The notes: generated from the letters alone by a model not told the origin. A stretch of 52,651 nt of DNA from Streptomyces sp. rh34 (GCF_002551245.1 NZ_NTGZ01000016.1:1-52651), one strand, 5' to 3'; numbered from the stretch's first letter, positions 1 to 10,297 are shown. Translations and numbers: made by a program.

Positions 1-28
1 CGCCATCAGAGATGTGTATAAGAGACAG
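1..28. other. Sequencing adaptor remnant (Tn5 mosaic end)
   Basis: Positions 10-28 read AGATGTGTATAAGAGACAG, exactly the 19-bp Tn5 mosaic end used in transposase-based library kits. Bases 1-9 are the adjoining adaptor or undefined sequence. This is not genome sequence. It adds false residues to any reading frame that runs off the left end, including the serpin frame. Confidence 0.97.
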
Positions 29-323
29 CCGCGGTGCCGAGGAGGGCCCGCAGCTCGGCCGCGGTCGCGCCGCGCGCACCGGCGGCCACGGCGGCCAGGG
101 CGAGCCAGAGCCCGGCGGGCGAGCACACGAAGCCGGTGTCCGTTCCCGTCCCCGTACCGTCCCGGTCCTCTCCCGCTGCCATGCCGTCCCGTATCCATCG
201 CTCGGCGAGACGCTGGACGGCTCCGGTCGTGGTTGTAGCCCCGGTCACGGTCTCGGTCTCGGTCTCGTTCCCGGAGTCGGTCTCGGTCCCGGAGTCGGTC
301 CCGGTCGCGTACACATCAGTCAC
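29..323 (-). CDS. Serpin family protein, N-terminal fragment
   Basis: The minus-strand frame contains a segment of the form FVCSPAGLWLAL...AAGARGATAAELRALLG. It matches the early serpin region (FSPxSI...GARGxTxxQ/EL...LG), so this is probably a secreted or cytoplasmic serine-protease inhibitor. Only about 98 N-terminal residues remain because the contig ends in adaptor. The GTG start at 323 is preferred because a G-rich ribosome site lies a few bases upstream. A frame open to the ATG at 386 would overlap the start of the divergent acetyltransferase. The first 45 residues are low complexity (Thr, Gly, Asp, Glu), encoded by a repetitive GTCTCG/CCGGAG tract at about 237-310. Family assignment rests on this short segment. 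Confidence 0.7.
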
Positions 324-375
324 TGCTGCCCCCTGCAGGTAAATCGCGTCGTCGTTCGGCCGTGCGGCAGCAAGA

Positions 376-873
376 ATGCCCCACATGACCTGGACCGTGA
401 CCGCCGAACGATTCGACTCCCCCGACGCGAGCGCACTGCGCCGGGACTACTACGACGAGGTCGCGAGCCGCTACTGGCAGCGGCCCGCGACCGCCGCGGA
501 GATCGACGACGGGCTCGACGGCGACGGAGCCGAGCTGCTCGCACCGCCGACCGGGCAGTTCGTCGTCGGCCGGTACGGGAGCAAGGCCGCGAGCTGCGCC
601 GGGCTGGTGCTGACGGAGTCCGCCGGGCCGGGCACGGCGGAGCTGACGCGGGTGTACGTGCGCCCGGCGTTCCGGGGCACGGGCGGCGGCGGGCTGCTGC
701 TGGCCGCGGTGGAGGAGGCGGCGAGGGCGTACGGCGTACGGCTGCTGCGGCTGGACACCCGCGACGACCTGGTCGAGGCGCGGGGGCTGTACACGAAGCA
801 CGGGTACCGGGAGGTGCCGGCGTTCCACCGCCGCAACCCGTACGCGGAGCACTGGTTCGCCAAGGAGCTGTGA
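376..873 (+). CDS. GNAT family N-acetyltransferase
   Basis: A 165-residue protein with the GNAT core. A beta strand ending TRVYVRPAFRGTGGGG (about residues 91-106) carries the acetyl-CoA pyrophosphate loop of the R/QxxGxG/A type. It is followed by a helix and the late LYxKHGYREV motif common in this family. It probably transfers acetyl groups to a small molecule or a protein N-terminus; the substrate cannot be read from the sequence. ATG codons at 376 and 385 are both possible and neither has a strong ribosome site. It is divergent from the serpin and convergent with the drug exporter. Confidence 0.85.
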   Translation: MPHMTWTVTAERFDSPDASALRRDYYDEVASRYWQRPATAAEIDDGLDGDGAELLAPPTGQFVVGRYGSKAASCAGLVLTESAGPGTAELTRVYVRPAFRGTGGGGLLLAAVEEAARAYGVRLLRLDTRDDLVEARGLYTKHGYREVPAFHRRNPYAEHWFAKEL

Positions 874-916
874 CGGCGGCGTCCGTTCTGTCGGACGGTG
901 CCCTGGAGCCGGGTGC

Positions 917-3040
917 TCAGGCGGGTGGGTGGCGGCGGCCGTGATCGTCGCGCTCGTCGGGGCTCCGGTGGTGGGCCTCGCGCTCGTCCTGGCGCAGGTG
1001 GGCCTCGTGGTCGCGGGGAGGCTGCGGGGAGTGGGGGCGCTCCCTGGTCGAGCCGCTGACCTCGGCGGTCAGTTCGCTGACGAGTTTGACCAGGTCGGTG
1101 GGGCGTTCGGGACCCCACCAGTCGCCGAGGAGTTCGGCGAGGGAGTCCTCGCGGGCCTGCGAGAGCCGGACGACGGCCTCGGCCCCGGTGTCGGTGAGGA
1201 TCATCTGCAGGCCCTCCCGGCGGGCCAGGCCGCGTTCCTCGACCTGCCGGGCCGCATCGGTGATCACGTGCAGCGGTACGGGTGCCGTCTCGGCGAGCCG
1301 GGCTGGTTCGACGGTGCCGTGCCGCTTGATCCGCAGGAGCAGCCAGCTGGCGGCGGGCAGCAGGTCGTACCCCGCCCGCGCGGTGATCTTCTCGTAGATC
1401 TCGCGGCGGCCCTCCCGGGTGGCGAGCACCGACAGGGCGCGGGCGCACTCGTCGTAGGAGGAGCGTTCGACGGGGTTGGAGGCGAGCGTCTGACTGGTGT
1501 CGGGGGCGGTGACCGAGCCCCGGAGCTTGTCCTCGCGGAGGAACCAGGCGAGGACGAATGCGAGGAGGACGACGGGGACGGCGTACAGGAAGACGTCCGT
1601 GATGGAGGTGGAGTACGCGCCGAGGACGGAGGGCCGCAGATCGGCGGGGAGCTGCCCGATGGCCCGGGGGTCGGCGGCCAGCCGCCCCGCGTCGACGCCC
1701 GACGGCAGCGACTGCCCGGCGAGCGCGTCCGTGAGCTGCCCGGTCAGCCGGTTGGCGAAGATGGTCCCGAAGACGGCCACGCCGAACGCGGAGCCGATGG
1801 ACCGGAAGAACGTCACGCCGGAGGTGGCGACACCGAGGTCCGGGTAGGAGACGGAGTTCTGGGCGACCAGGACGAGGACCTGCATCACCAGGCCGAGGCC
1901 GGCGCCGAAGACGAAGAAGAAGGCGCTCATCAGCCAGGTGGAGCTGTTCTCGTCGAGCTGGTGGAGCAGCAGCAGCCCGACGGCGGTGACGGCCGTGCCC
2001 ACGACCGGGAAGACCTTCCAGCGGCCGGTCCGGCTGACGATCTGGCCGGACCCGGTCGAGGTGATCAGCAGGCCGAACACCATCGGCAGCATGTGCACGC
2101 CGGACATCGTCGGGGTGATGTCGTGGACCACCTGGAGGAACGTCGGCAGGTAGGTCATCGCGCCGAACATGGCGAAGCCGATGACGAAGCTGATCACGGC
2201 GACGAGGCTGAAGGTCCTGATCCGGAACAGTTTCAGCGGCAGTACGGGCTCGGCCGCGCGCCGCTCGACGGCGATGAAGACCACGAGCAGCACGACGGCC
2301 AGCACCGCGAGTCCGATGATCTGCGGGGAGCTCCAGGCCCACGTCGTACCGCCGAGGGAGGCGACGAGCACCAGCGCGGTGGCGACGGACGCGATGAGGA
2401 AGGTGCCGAGGTAGTCGATGGTGTGCTTCTCGCGGCGGACGGGGATGTGCAGGACGGCAGCGATGACGCCCAGCGCGACGACGCCGATCGGCAGGTTGAT
2501 GTAGAAGACCCAACGCCAGCTGAGGTGTTCGGTGAAGAAGCCGCCGAGGAGCGGCCCGAGGACGCTCGTCACGCCGAAGACCGCGCCGAAGAGCCCCTGG
2601 TACTTGCCGCGTTCGCGCGGGGTGACGAGGTCGCCGACGATCGCCATCGACAGCACCATGAGCCCGCCGCCGCCGAGTCCCTGGAGGGCCCGGAAGCCGA
2701 TCAGCTGGGGCATGTTCTGGGCGACTCCGCAGAGCGCGGAGCCGATCAGGAAGATCACGATCGCGGCCTGGAAGAGCTTCTTGCGGCCGTACTGGTCGCC
2801 GAGCTTGCCCCACAGCGGGGTCGCCGCGGTCGCCGCCAGCAGGTAGGCGGTCACCACCCAGGACAGGTGGTCGAGGCCGCCGAGCTCACTGACGATCGTC
2901 GGGAGCGCCGTGGAGACGATGGTCTGATCGAGTGCCGCGAGCAGCATGCCGAGGAGCAGTGCACCGATCGCCACCAGGACGCTCCGGTGGGACTGCCCCT
3001 CACCCGGCGCCGGGGGTGACGGGCTCAGCTGCTGGGCCAT
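917..3040 (-). CDS. DHA2/EmrB-type MFS drug exporter with C-terminal MarR-like domain
   Basis: A 707-residue protein. Residues about 20-500 form a 14-helix MFS transporter of the EmrB/QacA (DHA2) type: motif LDQTIVSTALPTI in helix 1, the loop GKLGDQYGRKK between helices 2 and 3, and motif C-like GPLLGGFF in helix 5. It is expected to export hydrophobic drugs with proton antiport. After the last helix (ending FLREDK) there is a soluble region of about 150 residues (RREIYEKITARAGYDLLPAASWLLLRI...) that reads as a MarR-type winged helix, including a wing-like LTDTGAE segment. The C-terminus is a charged His/Arg/Asp tail. Exporters with a tethered MarR domain are known in Streptomyces. The start ATG follows a GGAGACG ribosome site. 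Confidence 0.9.
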   Translation of the reverse strand: MAQQLSPSPPAPGEGQSHRSVLVAIGALLLGMLLAALDQTIVSTALPTIVSELGGLDHLSWVVTAYLLAATAATPLWGKLGDQYGRKKLFQAAIVIFLIGSALCGVAQNMPQLIGFRALQGLGGGGLMVLSMAIVGDLVTPRERGKYQGLFGAVFGVTSVLGPLLGGFFTEHLSWRWVFYINLPIGVVALGVIAAVLHIPVRREKHTIDYLGTFLIASVATALVLVASLGGTTWAWSSPQIIGLAVLAVVLLVVFIAVERRAAEPVLPLKLFRIRTFSLVAVISFVIGFAMFGAMTYLPTFLQVVHDITPTMSGVHMLPMVFGLLITSTGSGQIVSRTGRWKVFPVVGTAVTAVGLLLLHQLDENSSTWLMSAFFFVFGAGLGLVMQVLVLVAQNSVSYPDLGVATSGVTFFRSIGSAFGVAVFGTIFANRLTGQLTDALAGQSLPSGVDAGRLAADPRAIGQLPADLRPSVLGAYSTSITDVFLYAVPVVLLAFVLAWFLREDKLRGSVTAPDTSQTLASNPVERSSYDECARALSVLATREGRREIYEKITARAGYDLLPAASWLLLRIKRHGTVEPARLAETAPVPLHVITDAARQVEERGLARREGLQMILTDTGAEAVVRLSQAREDSLAELLGDWWGPERPTDLVKLVSELTAEVSGSTRERPHSPQPPRDHEAHLRQDEREAHHRSPDERDDHGRRHPPA

Positions 3041-3218
3041 GGACGTCTCCTCGATCCACTGGTGCGTCGACGCGCTGACTCACTGATCCACTACACCCCC
3101 ATCCTGGACGTTTCGCCCCGTTATGGCCTGTCAGGGGCGGGCCGAGCCCCGGCAGGCCGTTGGGCTTCCCCGGAGCGGGCTGCATAATCGCAGGCAGCTC
3201 AAGGGGAGGGGACCCACG
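3041..3218. promoter_or_regulatory. Divergent control region with repeats
   Basis: This 178-bp gap separates the exporter (leftward) from the peptidoglycan-binding gene (rightward). The 8-mer GATCCACT occurs at 3053-3060 and 3085-3092, flanking the perfect palindrome GCGTCGACGC at 3064-3073. This arrangement suits a MarR-type operator over the exporter promoter; that role is inferred. Rightward, a CATAAT hexamer at 3183-3188 may be a -10 box, and AGGGGAGGGG is the ribosome site for the ATG at 3219. Confidence 0.4.
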
Positions 3219-4295
3219 ATGACCGGACACGCATGCCCGGAGTGCGGGAGACGGACGGCCGGGGAGCCCGGCACGGAGCACCGGGCGCCGTGCCGGTGCG
3301 GCGCCGGCGCGCTTTCGGCGCAGCTCTCGGAGGACGAACAGCGCGCCGCCCGTACGGCGGAGATCGCCGCGGCCGAGGACTTCGACCCGCTGCGCATCCG
3401 GCCGTACGTGACGCTGACGGACCCCGCCGGGGCGGCCGGGGGCGGGGACGAGGGCGGGGACAGGTTCGGGGAGCCTCGGCCCGGGTCCGGCGCCTGGGAG
3501 GGGGCGGCGGCCACGATGCCGTTGTTCCTGGGCGGCGGGGGCCCGGACGCGGGCGTGGGTGACCGCGGCACCCCTGGCGGTGCGCCGTACGCCGTGCCGG
3601 ACGAAAGCCGGAGGCGCACCGCGGGCGCGAACACCGCCGCCGCCCCCGACCCGGTGCGGCCACGCCGCAGGCGCCCCTTCGGGGCTCTCGCCGTGGGGGC
3701 GGCCGTGGCCGCGGTGGTCGGCACGGCGGCCTTCGCCGGCGGGCTGTTCGGCGGTGACGACAGCAAGGACGAGGCGCTGCCGGAGGCCACCACGAGCGTC
3801 CCGGACACCGAGGACGAACCGGCCGCATCGGTGGCCCCGTCCCCCTCCGCGTCGGCCACTCCGACCCGTACGCAGTCCCCCTCGGCCACACCGTCCGCGT
3901 CACGGTCCCCGTCCGCCTCGCCGACGAAGAGCCGGAAGCCCGCCCCGACCGCCACCACCACCACGTCCGCGTCGCCGAAGGCGAGCGCGTCGTCCACCCC
4001 GGAGGGCAGCGCGCCTCCGGCGGCACCGCCCGCCGGTCCATCCCCGGGGCTGACCGGCTCTTCGCTGCGGCCCGGCGACCGCGGCCCGGAGGTCGCCGAG
4101 TTGCAGAGCAGGCTCAGGACCGTCGAGGAATGGCTCTACCCGGGGCCGGTCGACGGGAGCTACAGCGACCAGGTGGCGCACTCCGTGGCGATCTACCAGT
4201 CGTACAAGGCGATCCAGGGAGATCCGACGGGCGTGTACGGACCGAACACCCGGCGCGTGCTGGAGAAAGAGACGAACGGGCGCGGGCGCCACTGA
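3219..4295 (+). CDS. Membrane-anchored peptidoglycan-binding protein with N-terminal zinc-ribbon motif
   Basis: A 358-residue protein. The N-terminus has CxxC pairs (Cys6/Cys9 and Cys25/Cys27) resembling a cytoplasmic zinc ribbon. One hydrophobic segment (about residues 150-170, LAVGAAVAAVVGTAAFAGGLF) follows an Arg-rich stop-transfer stretch. A long Ser/Pro/Thr-rich linker would cross the wall space. The last 75 residues are a PG_binding_1 domain (RPGDRGPEVAELQSRL...DGSYSDQVAHSVAIYQ...GVYGPNTRRVLE). It likely links a cytoplasmic signal or partner to the cell wall; no enzymatic domain is visible. The start is set by a strong AGGGGAGGGG ribosome site. Confidence 0.85.
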   Translation: MTGHACPECGRRTAGEPGTEHRAPCRCGAGALSAQLSEDEQRAARTAEIAAAEDFDPLRIRPYVTLTDPAGAAGGGDEGGDRFGEPRPGSGAWEGAAATMPLFLGGGGPDAGVGDRGTPGGAPYAVPDESRRRTAGANTAAAPDPVRPRRRRPFGALAVGAAVAAVVGTAAFAGGLFGGDDSKDEALPEATTSVPDTEDEPAASVAPSPSASATPTRTQSPSATPSASRSPSASPTKSRKPAPTATTTTSASPKASASSTPEGSAPPAAPPAGPSPGLTGSSLRPGDRGPEVAELQSRLRTVEEWLYPGPVDGSYSDQVAHSVAIYQSYKAIQGDPTGVYGPNTRRVLEKETNGRGRH

Positions 4296-4364
4296 GCCCG
4301 GCCACGCGGCACAGGGATTGGCGTTCCGGCCCCGGTTTTTGTATCGTGATGGAACAAAGTAGCT

Positions 4365-4394
4365 CCCGCCCGCACTCCCTGACCGGCGGGCGGG
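4365..4394 (+). terminator. Hairpin downstream of the peptidoglycan-binding gene
   Basis: Perfect 9-bp arms CCCGCCCGC (4365-4373) and GCGGGCGGG (4386-4394) with a 12-base loop, followed by a loosely T-rich stretch. It lies 70 bases after the stop codon and is a plausible rho-independent terminator. Confidence 0.5.
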
Positions 4395-4524
4395 GGTTGC
4401 TCTGCTTTACCGCACGCGGTACCGCACACCTCGTACCGCGCACCCTTCGCAGCCCGCGTACGTCATGCCCCGCGGCACGAGCACCCGGACTGTTCGCACA
4501 CCTCCCCGCGTTCTGGAGCAGCCG

Positions 4525-5187
4525 ATGCCTCCCACCGTCCTCACCGCACAAGCCCTCCTGCTGGACATGGACGGCACCCTCGTGAACTCCGACGCGGTGG
4601 TGGAGCGCTGCTGGCGGCGCTGGGCGATCGAGCACGGACTGGACCCCGAGGCCGCCCTCAAGGTGGTCCACGGCCGCCAGGGGTACGCCACGATGGCCGT
4701 GCTGCTCCCGGACCGCCCGGTCGAGGAGAACTACGCGGACAACCGGGTGATGCTCGCCGAGGAGACCGCCGACGTCGAGGGCGTCGTGCCGATCGGCGGG
4801 GCACCCGCGTTCATGGCCGCGATCGCCGAGCTGCCGCACGCACTCGTGACCTCCGCCGACACCGCGCTCGCGACGGCCCGGATGGGTGCGGCCGCGCTGC
4901 CGATGCCCGCCGTCCGCGTCACCGCCGAGCAGGTCGGCGCCAGCAAGCCGGACCCCGAGGGCTTCCTCAAGGGCGCGGCGGAGCTGGGCTTCGACGCGGC
5001 GGACTGCATCGTGTTCGAGGACTCCGAGGCGGGCATCGCGGCGGGCCGGGCGGCGGGCATGCGCGTCGTGGGCGTCGGCCCGCGCGCCGCGGCCCTCTCG
5101 CCGGACGCCCACGTCGAGGATCTGACGCAGGTGCGCGTGGAGGCGACCGGGGACGGCTCGATCCGCCTGCACATCGGCGAGGCCTGA
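4525..5187 (+). CDS. HAD superfamily phosphatase (beta-phosphoglucomutase/sugar phosphatase type)
   Basis: A 220-residue HAD hydrolase. Motif I is LLLDMDGTLVNSD (nucleophile Asp and general acid/base Asp), motif II is LVTSAD, motif III is the Lys in ASKPDPEGF, and motif IV is CIVFEDSEAGI. The helical cap after motif I is the small subclass I type seen in sugar phosphatases and beta-phosphoglucomutase relatives. It probably dephosphorylates a small sugar phosphate in the cytoplasm. The ATG at 4525 has a TGGAG ribosome site; an upstream in-frame ATG at 4465 has none. It is convergent with the permease gene, only 29 bases away. Confidence 0.9.
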   Translation: MPPTVLTAQALLLDMDGTLVNSDAVVERCWRRWAIEHGLDPEAALKVVHGRQGYATMAVLLPDRPVEENYADNRVMLAEETADVEGVVPIGGAPAFMAAIAELPHALVTSADTALATARMGAAALPMPAVRVTAEQVGASKPDPEGFLKGAAELGFDAADCIVFEDSEAGIAAGRAAGMRVVGVGPRAAALSPDAHVEDLTQVRVEATGDGSIRLHIGEA

Positions 5188-5216
5188 GACACGCGCCTGG
5201 CCCGGCCCCCCGGGGA

Positions 5217-5951
5217 TCAGTCCCGGAACAGCAGCCCGCGCGCGACCAGCTCCAGGACCGCCGCGACGGCGACCACCTGAACCGCCATCAGCGCCACCAG
5301 GACGAACAGCTGCACGGCGCCCGCCTCCACGGGTGAGGCGCCGCCCAGCAGCATGCCCACGAACGCCCCCGGCAAGGTGACGAGCCCGACCGTCCGGGTC
5401 TGGTCGAGCCCGGGCAGCAACGCGTCCGACGCCGCGGGCCGCACGATCTCCAGCCGGGCGTCCCGGTCGAGCAGCCCGAGGGCCATGCCCGCCTCCACCT
5501 CCCCGCGCCGCCCGGCGAGTTCGTCCAGGGCGCGCCGCCCGCCGAGCACGGTCGCGGTGAGCGCACCGCCGATGAGGATGCCCGCCATCGGAATGAGCGC
5601 CAGGCCCTTGACCGGCACGAGCCCCGTGAGCAGCAGCGCCCCCAGCACGGGCAGCACACCCGCCCCGATCGGCAGCGCCGCCCAGCACCAGGTGCGATTG
5701 CCGGTGATCCGGCGCCCCGCGGTCCACACGGCCACGGCGAACATCAGCGCCACGAACCCGAGAAGCGGTGCCAGGGAGCGGACCACCCAGCCGATGAGCA
5801 GGGAGACGGCGGCGAGTTGGACCGCCGCCCGCACCCCGGCGACGAGGATCTCGCGCGACCGGCCCAGTGAAGCCCACGCGGCGACGGCGGCGGCGAGGAC
5901 CAGCAGGACGGCGAGGACGACGCCGAGGGTGACGGAGACCGGAAGCAGCAC
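5217..5951 (-). CDS. FetB/UPF0014-type ABC transporter permease
   Basis: About 244 residues with six or seven hydrophobic segments. The signature TRTVGLVTLPGAFVGMLLGG in the C-terminal third is typical of the UPF0014/FetB family, and the preceding soluble loop (LGGRRALDELAGRRGEVEAGMALGL) also fits. Known members pair with an ATPase (FetA) for iron export; no ATPase gene adjoins it here. The GTG at 5951 begins the hydrophobic N-terminus directly. The frame is open farther upstream, but that extension is hydrophilic and Gly/Arg-rich, unlike the family. Confidence 0.85.
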   Translation of the reverse strand: MLLPVSVTLGVVLAVLLVLAAAVAAWASLGRSREILVAGVRAAVQLAAVSLLIGWVVRSLAPLLGFVALMFAVAVWTAGRRITGNRTWCWAALPIGAGVLPVLGALLLTGLVPVKGLALIPMAGILIGGALTATVLGGRRALDELAGRRGEVEAGMALGLLDRDARLEIVRPAASDALLPGLDQTRTVGLVTLPGAFVGMLLGGASPVEAGAVQLFVLVALMAVQVVAVAAVLELVARGLLFRD

Positions 5952-6322
5952 GCGGCAACGATAGGTCCGCACCCCCTCCGCCCGGCCTCGCCACACACCC
6001 TCACCCCCCGCACCGTCGACCCACACCCCTCACCCCTGGGCCACCCGGCTCCCCCACCCCCGGGGCCACCGCGGCGGGGGCGTGCGACCAGGAACGCGAG
6101 CGCCCCGGAGCCCCCGGCGGATGCCCAACACTCCCCGGACAACTCCGCCGTGACGGTTCCGCGCGCTCCCGCGACCCGTCACTCCCCTTGCACACCCCTT
6201 GATGTGACGTGCACATGTCGCCACTCTGTTACCTGACGCCCACCTCACGGAAATCTGGCGTCGCCACGATGGCCGGGCTTGCCCACGCCCGCCCAAGCAC
6301 CCCCCACATCAAGGGAGTTCGC
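5952..6322. other. Intergenic region, no gene seen
   Basis: A 371-bp gap between divergent genes. I see no conserved coding frame. It presumably holds the promoters of the permease (left) and the secreted nuclease (right). AAGGGAG at 6311-6317 is the nuclease ribosome site. Confidence 0.6.
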
Positions 6323-6967
6323 ATGTCCGGTATCTACGCGCGTCGCCTTTCCGTCGTCGCCGCAACCGCCGCGCTCGCCGCCACGTCCGCCCTGTTCAGC
6401 GCCCCGAGCGCACAGGCCGCCATGCCCACCCCGGTCAGCGCGGCAACCGCTCGCACCTACCTCGGCCAGCTCACCGTCGGCGCGGAGGGCTCGTCCAGCG
6501 GCTACAGCCGCGACAAGTTCCCGCACTGGATCACCCAGTCGGGAGCCTGCAACACCCGCGAGGTCGTCCTCAAGCGCGACGGCACCAACGTCCAGCAGGA
6601 CTCCTCCTGCGCCGCGGTCAGCGGCAGGTGGTACTCGCCCTACGACGGCGCCACCTGGAGCGCCGCGTCCGACGTGGACATCGACCACATGATCCCGCTC
6701 GCCGAGGCCTGGCGCTCCGGCGCGAGCAGCTGGTCCACCGCCCAGCGCCAGTCGTTCGCCAACGACCTGACACGCCCCCAGCTCATCGCGGTCACCGACA
6801 ACGTGAACCAGTCCAAGGGCGACAAGGACCCGGCCGAGTGGATGCCGCCGCGCTCCGCGTACAAGTGCACCTACGTCCGCGCCTGGGTCCACGTCAAGAA
6901 GCACTACAACCTGACCGTGGACTCCGCCGAGAAGAGCGCCCTGCAGTCGGCCCTGAACGGCTGCTGA
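6323..6967 (+). CDS. Secreted HNH endonuclease (DUF1524/GmrSD C-terminal type)
   Basis: A 214-residue protein with a clear Sec signal peptide: MSGIYARRLS, a hydrophobic Ala-rich core and a likely cleavage after AQA (about residue 33). The mature part has the DUF1524-type HNH core VDIDHMIPLAEAW (catalytic D/H pair, about residues 117-129), then TRPQLIAVTDNVNQSKGDKDPAEWMPP, which supplies the Asn and second His/Asp-type region, and a late Tyr/Cys segment. Similar small secreted nucleases are common in Streptomyces and likely degrade extracellular DNA. The ATG at 6323 has an AAGGGAG site; longer in-frame starts would place extra residues before the signal peptide. Confidence 0.9.
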   Translation: MSGIYARRLSVVAATAALAATSALFSAPSAQAAMPTPVSAATARTYLGQLTVGAEGSSSGYSRDKFPHWITQSGACNTREVVLKRDGTNVQQDSSCAAVSGRWYSPYDGATWSAASDVDIDHMIPLAEAWRSGASSWSTAQRQSFANDLTRPQLIAVTDNVNQSKGDKDPAEWMPPRSAYKCTYVRAWVHVKKHYNLTVDSAEKSALQSALNGC

Positions 6968-7088
6968 CCACCGCGGCCGGCCGCCGGCTCCCCCGCACGG
7001 CCGCCGGCCCACCGGAACCCGTGCGCGCTCCTCCTTCGTTCTGTACGTTACGGACCCCATCCGTAACGGCGTCGCGAGGAGATATCAC

Positions 7089-8885
<1,797 letters not shown>

Positions 8886-8962
8886 AGTTGCAAGTATCGG
8901 TGAGGCCTCCCTAACCTGCGCTCGATCGGTTCACGTCCCCACCACGACCGAAGGAGCCCCCC

Positions 8963-9412
8963 ATGCTGATCCGCTTGAACCAGGCCCAGCCCTACGTTCT
9001 CAGCCTCTTCCGCTTCGTCGTCGGCCTGCTTTTCGCCATTCACGGCGCCGCCACCCTCTTCGGAGTGCTCGGCGCCGACCAGGTGAAGACCGGCGCCTGG
9101 CCCGGCTGGTACGCCGCTCTGATCCAACTGGTCTGCGGGTCCCTGGTCGCCCTGGGCCTGGGCACCCGCGCCGCGGCCTTCCTCGCCTCGGGGTCGATGG
9201 CCTACGCGTACTTCAAGGTGCACCAGCCCGAGGCCTTCCTGCCGCTCCAGAACGGCGGGGAGCTCGCGGCGATGTTCTGCTGGGCGTTCCTGCTGCTGGC
9301 CTTCACCGGCCCGGGAAGCGTCGCTCTGGACCGCTTCTTCGGCTCGCGGAACACAGCGGCCACCACCGACGGCGCGCCCCGGCACGACAAGACCCCGACC
9401 GTCCCCGTCTGA
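8963..9412 (+). CDS. DoxX family membrane protein
   Basis: 149 residues with four predicted transmembrane helices. The family signature is RFVVGLLFAIHGAATLFG in helix 1, then GWYAALIQLVCGSLVALGLGTRAAAFLAS, a KVHQPEAFLPLQNGGELA loop and WAFLLLAFTGPG. DoxX proteins are linked to membrane redox balance and thiol stress. The hydrophilic C-terminus is low complexity. The ribosome site GAAGGAG is well placed, and the gene appears to be monocistronic. Confidence 0.88.
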   Translation: MLIRLNQAQPYVLSLFRFVVGLLFAIHGAATLFGVLGADQVKTGAWPGWYAALIQLVCGSLVALGLGTRAAAFLASGSMAYAYFKVHQPEAFLPLQNGGELAAMFCWAFLLLAFTGPGSVALDRFFGSRNTAATTDGAPRHDKTPTVPV

Positions 9413-9424
9413 CCCCCGGTCCCC

Positions 9425-9470
9425 GTCCGACCCGCCCTCCCCGTCCGACCCGCGCCCCGGTCCGACCCGC
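9425..9470 (+). repeat. Three short tandem repeats GTCCGACCCGC
   Basis: GTCCGACCCGC occurs at 9425-9435, 9443-9453 and 9460-9470, about 17-18 bases apart, in the gap between the convergent doxX and superoxide dismutase-like genes. No function is evident; it may be a slippage product or a small repeat family. Confidence 0.6.
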
Positions 9471-9601
9471 CGTCGCGGCGTTGCCCCGCGGCCTCCTCGC
9501 ACGGAGCGGCGGGGACGTACGGCGGTGCCCCGACCTCCCGGTGACGCGGAGGAGCGGGACACCGCCGTACGCCGTCGTCCGCCCGACGGCGCGGAGGCCC
9601 G

Positions 9602-10297
9602 TCACTCCCTCCCGTGGGGCCCGAACGGCACCGTGAAGCACGCCGCCCGCTCCCCCGCACCGCCCTGCCGGTCATGGATGATCACCGACCGCGCCCCGTC
9701 CTCCCGGAAGCCCCAGCCGTGCAGGGCCTCCGCCCGCCCGTCGCCCTCCTCGTCCGTCCGGAAGTCCAGCCACACCTCGTTGAGCGGGTCCGCGGTCGCG
9801 GCCGGGCGGTGCTGGTAGTGGGGCCCTGCGGCGACGGGATCGGCGCCGCAGGGCGAGGTGTGCACGTGCATCCCGTACGCCCGGCCGGGCACCAGCCCCC
9901 GCAGCCGCGCTCCGACCCGGGTGCCGGACGGATCCACGAACTGTGTGACCTCGATCCGCGCGCCCGCCGGCACGAGCCGGGTGTCGTACGTCAGCGCGTC
10001 GGACGGCACGAAGGAACCGGGCGGGGAGAACACTCCCGTGGCCCGCATCCACGAACTGCCGCCCACGGCGGCGACGTCGACCGTGCGACTCGGGTCTCCA
10101 CCGCCGCCCGGCTCCCGCGCCGAGACCCCCGCCGAAGCCCCCGCCGAGGGAGCCCCGTGCGCGCCGTGAGCGCCGGCGGCGCCGGCCGCGCCGCCGTCCG
10201 TTCCGTGGGCGACACCGACACCGCAGGCCAGGGTCAGCACAGCCGCCGTGCCCGCCAGCACGCCCGGGACCCGCGAGACCCCCCGGCCCCGCGACAT
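9602..10297 (-). CDS. Cu/Zn superoxide dismutase-like secreted protein
   Basis: 231 residues. The N-terminus has a signal peptide (MSRGRGVSRVPGVLAGTAAVLTLACGVGVAHG), possibly with a lipobox-like Cys. The C-terminal 130 residues resemble SodC: the metal-ligand pair YGMHVHTSPCGADP, a further His in GPHYQHRP, a beta-rich EVWLDFRTDEEGDG stretch and SVIIHDR near the end, where SodC has its active-site loop. Outside the cell it would remove superoxide, but the ligand set should be checked by alignment because related CHRD/SOD-like domains may lack activity. The start at 10297 has GAGGG; frames open farther upstream lack a signal-peptide-like start. Confidence 0.8.
   Translation of the reverse strand: MSRGRGVSRVPGVLAGTAAVLTLACGVGVAHGTDGGAAGAAGAHGAHGAPSAGASAGVSAREPGGGGDPSRTVDVAAVGGSSWMRATGVFSPPGSFVPSDALTYDTRLVPAGARIEVTQFVDPSGTRVGARLRGLVPGRAYGMHVHTSPCGADPVAAGPHYQHRPAATADPLNEVWLDFRTDEEGDGRAEALHGWGFREDGARSVIIHDRQGGAGERAACFTVPFGPHGRE

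Noticed and set aside
6..386. Serpin frame extended through the adaptor and up to the ATG at 386
   Set aside because: The last six residues come from adaptor sequence, and the ATG at 386 overlaps the divergent acetyltransferase start; the GTG at 323 has a better ribosome site.
929..3019. A 696-codon open frame on the plus strand opposite the drug exporter
   Set aside because: It is the antisense shadow of a high-GC gene. It is Asp/Gly/Glu/Arg-rich, has no domain, and the opposite strand has an unmistakable transporter.
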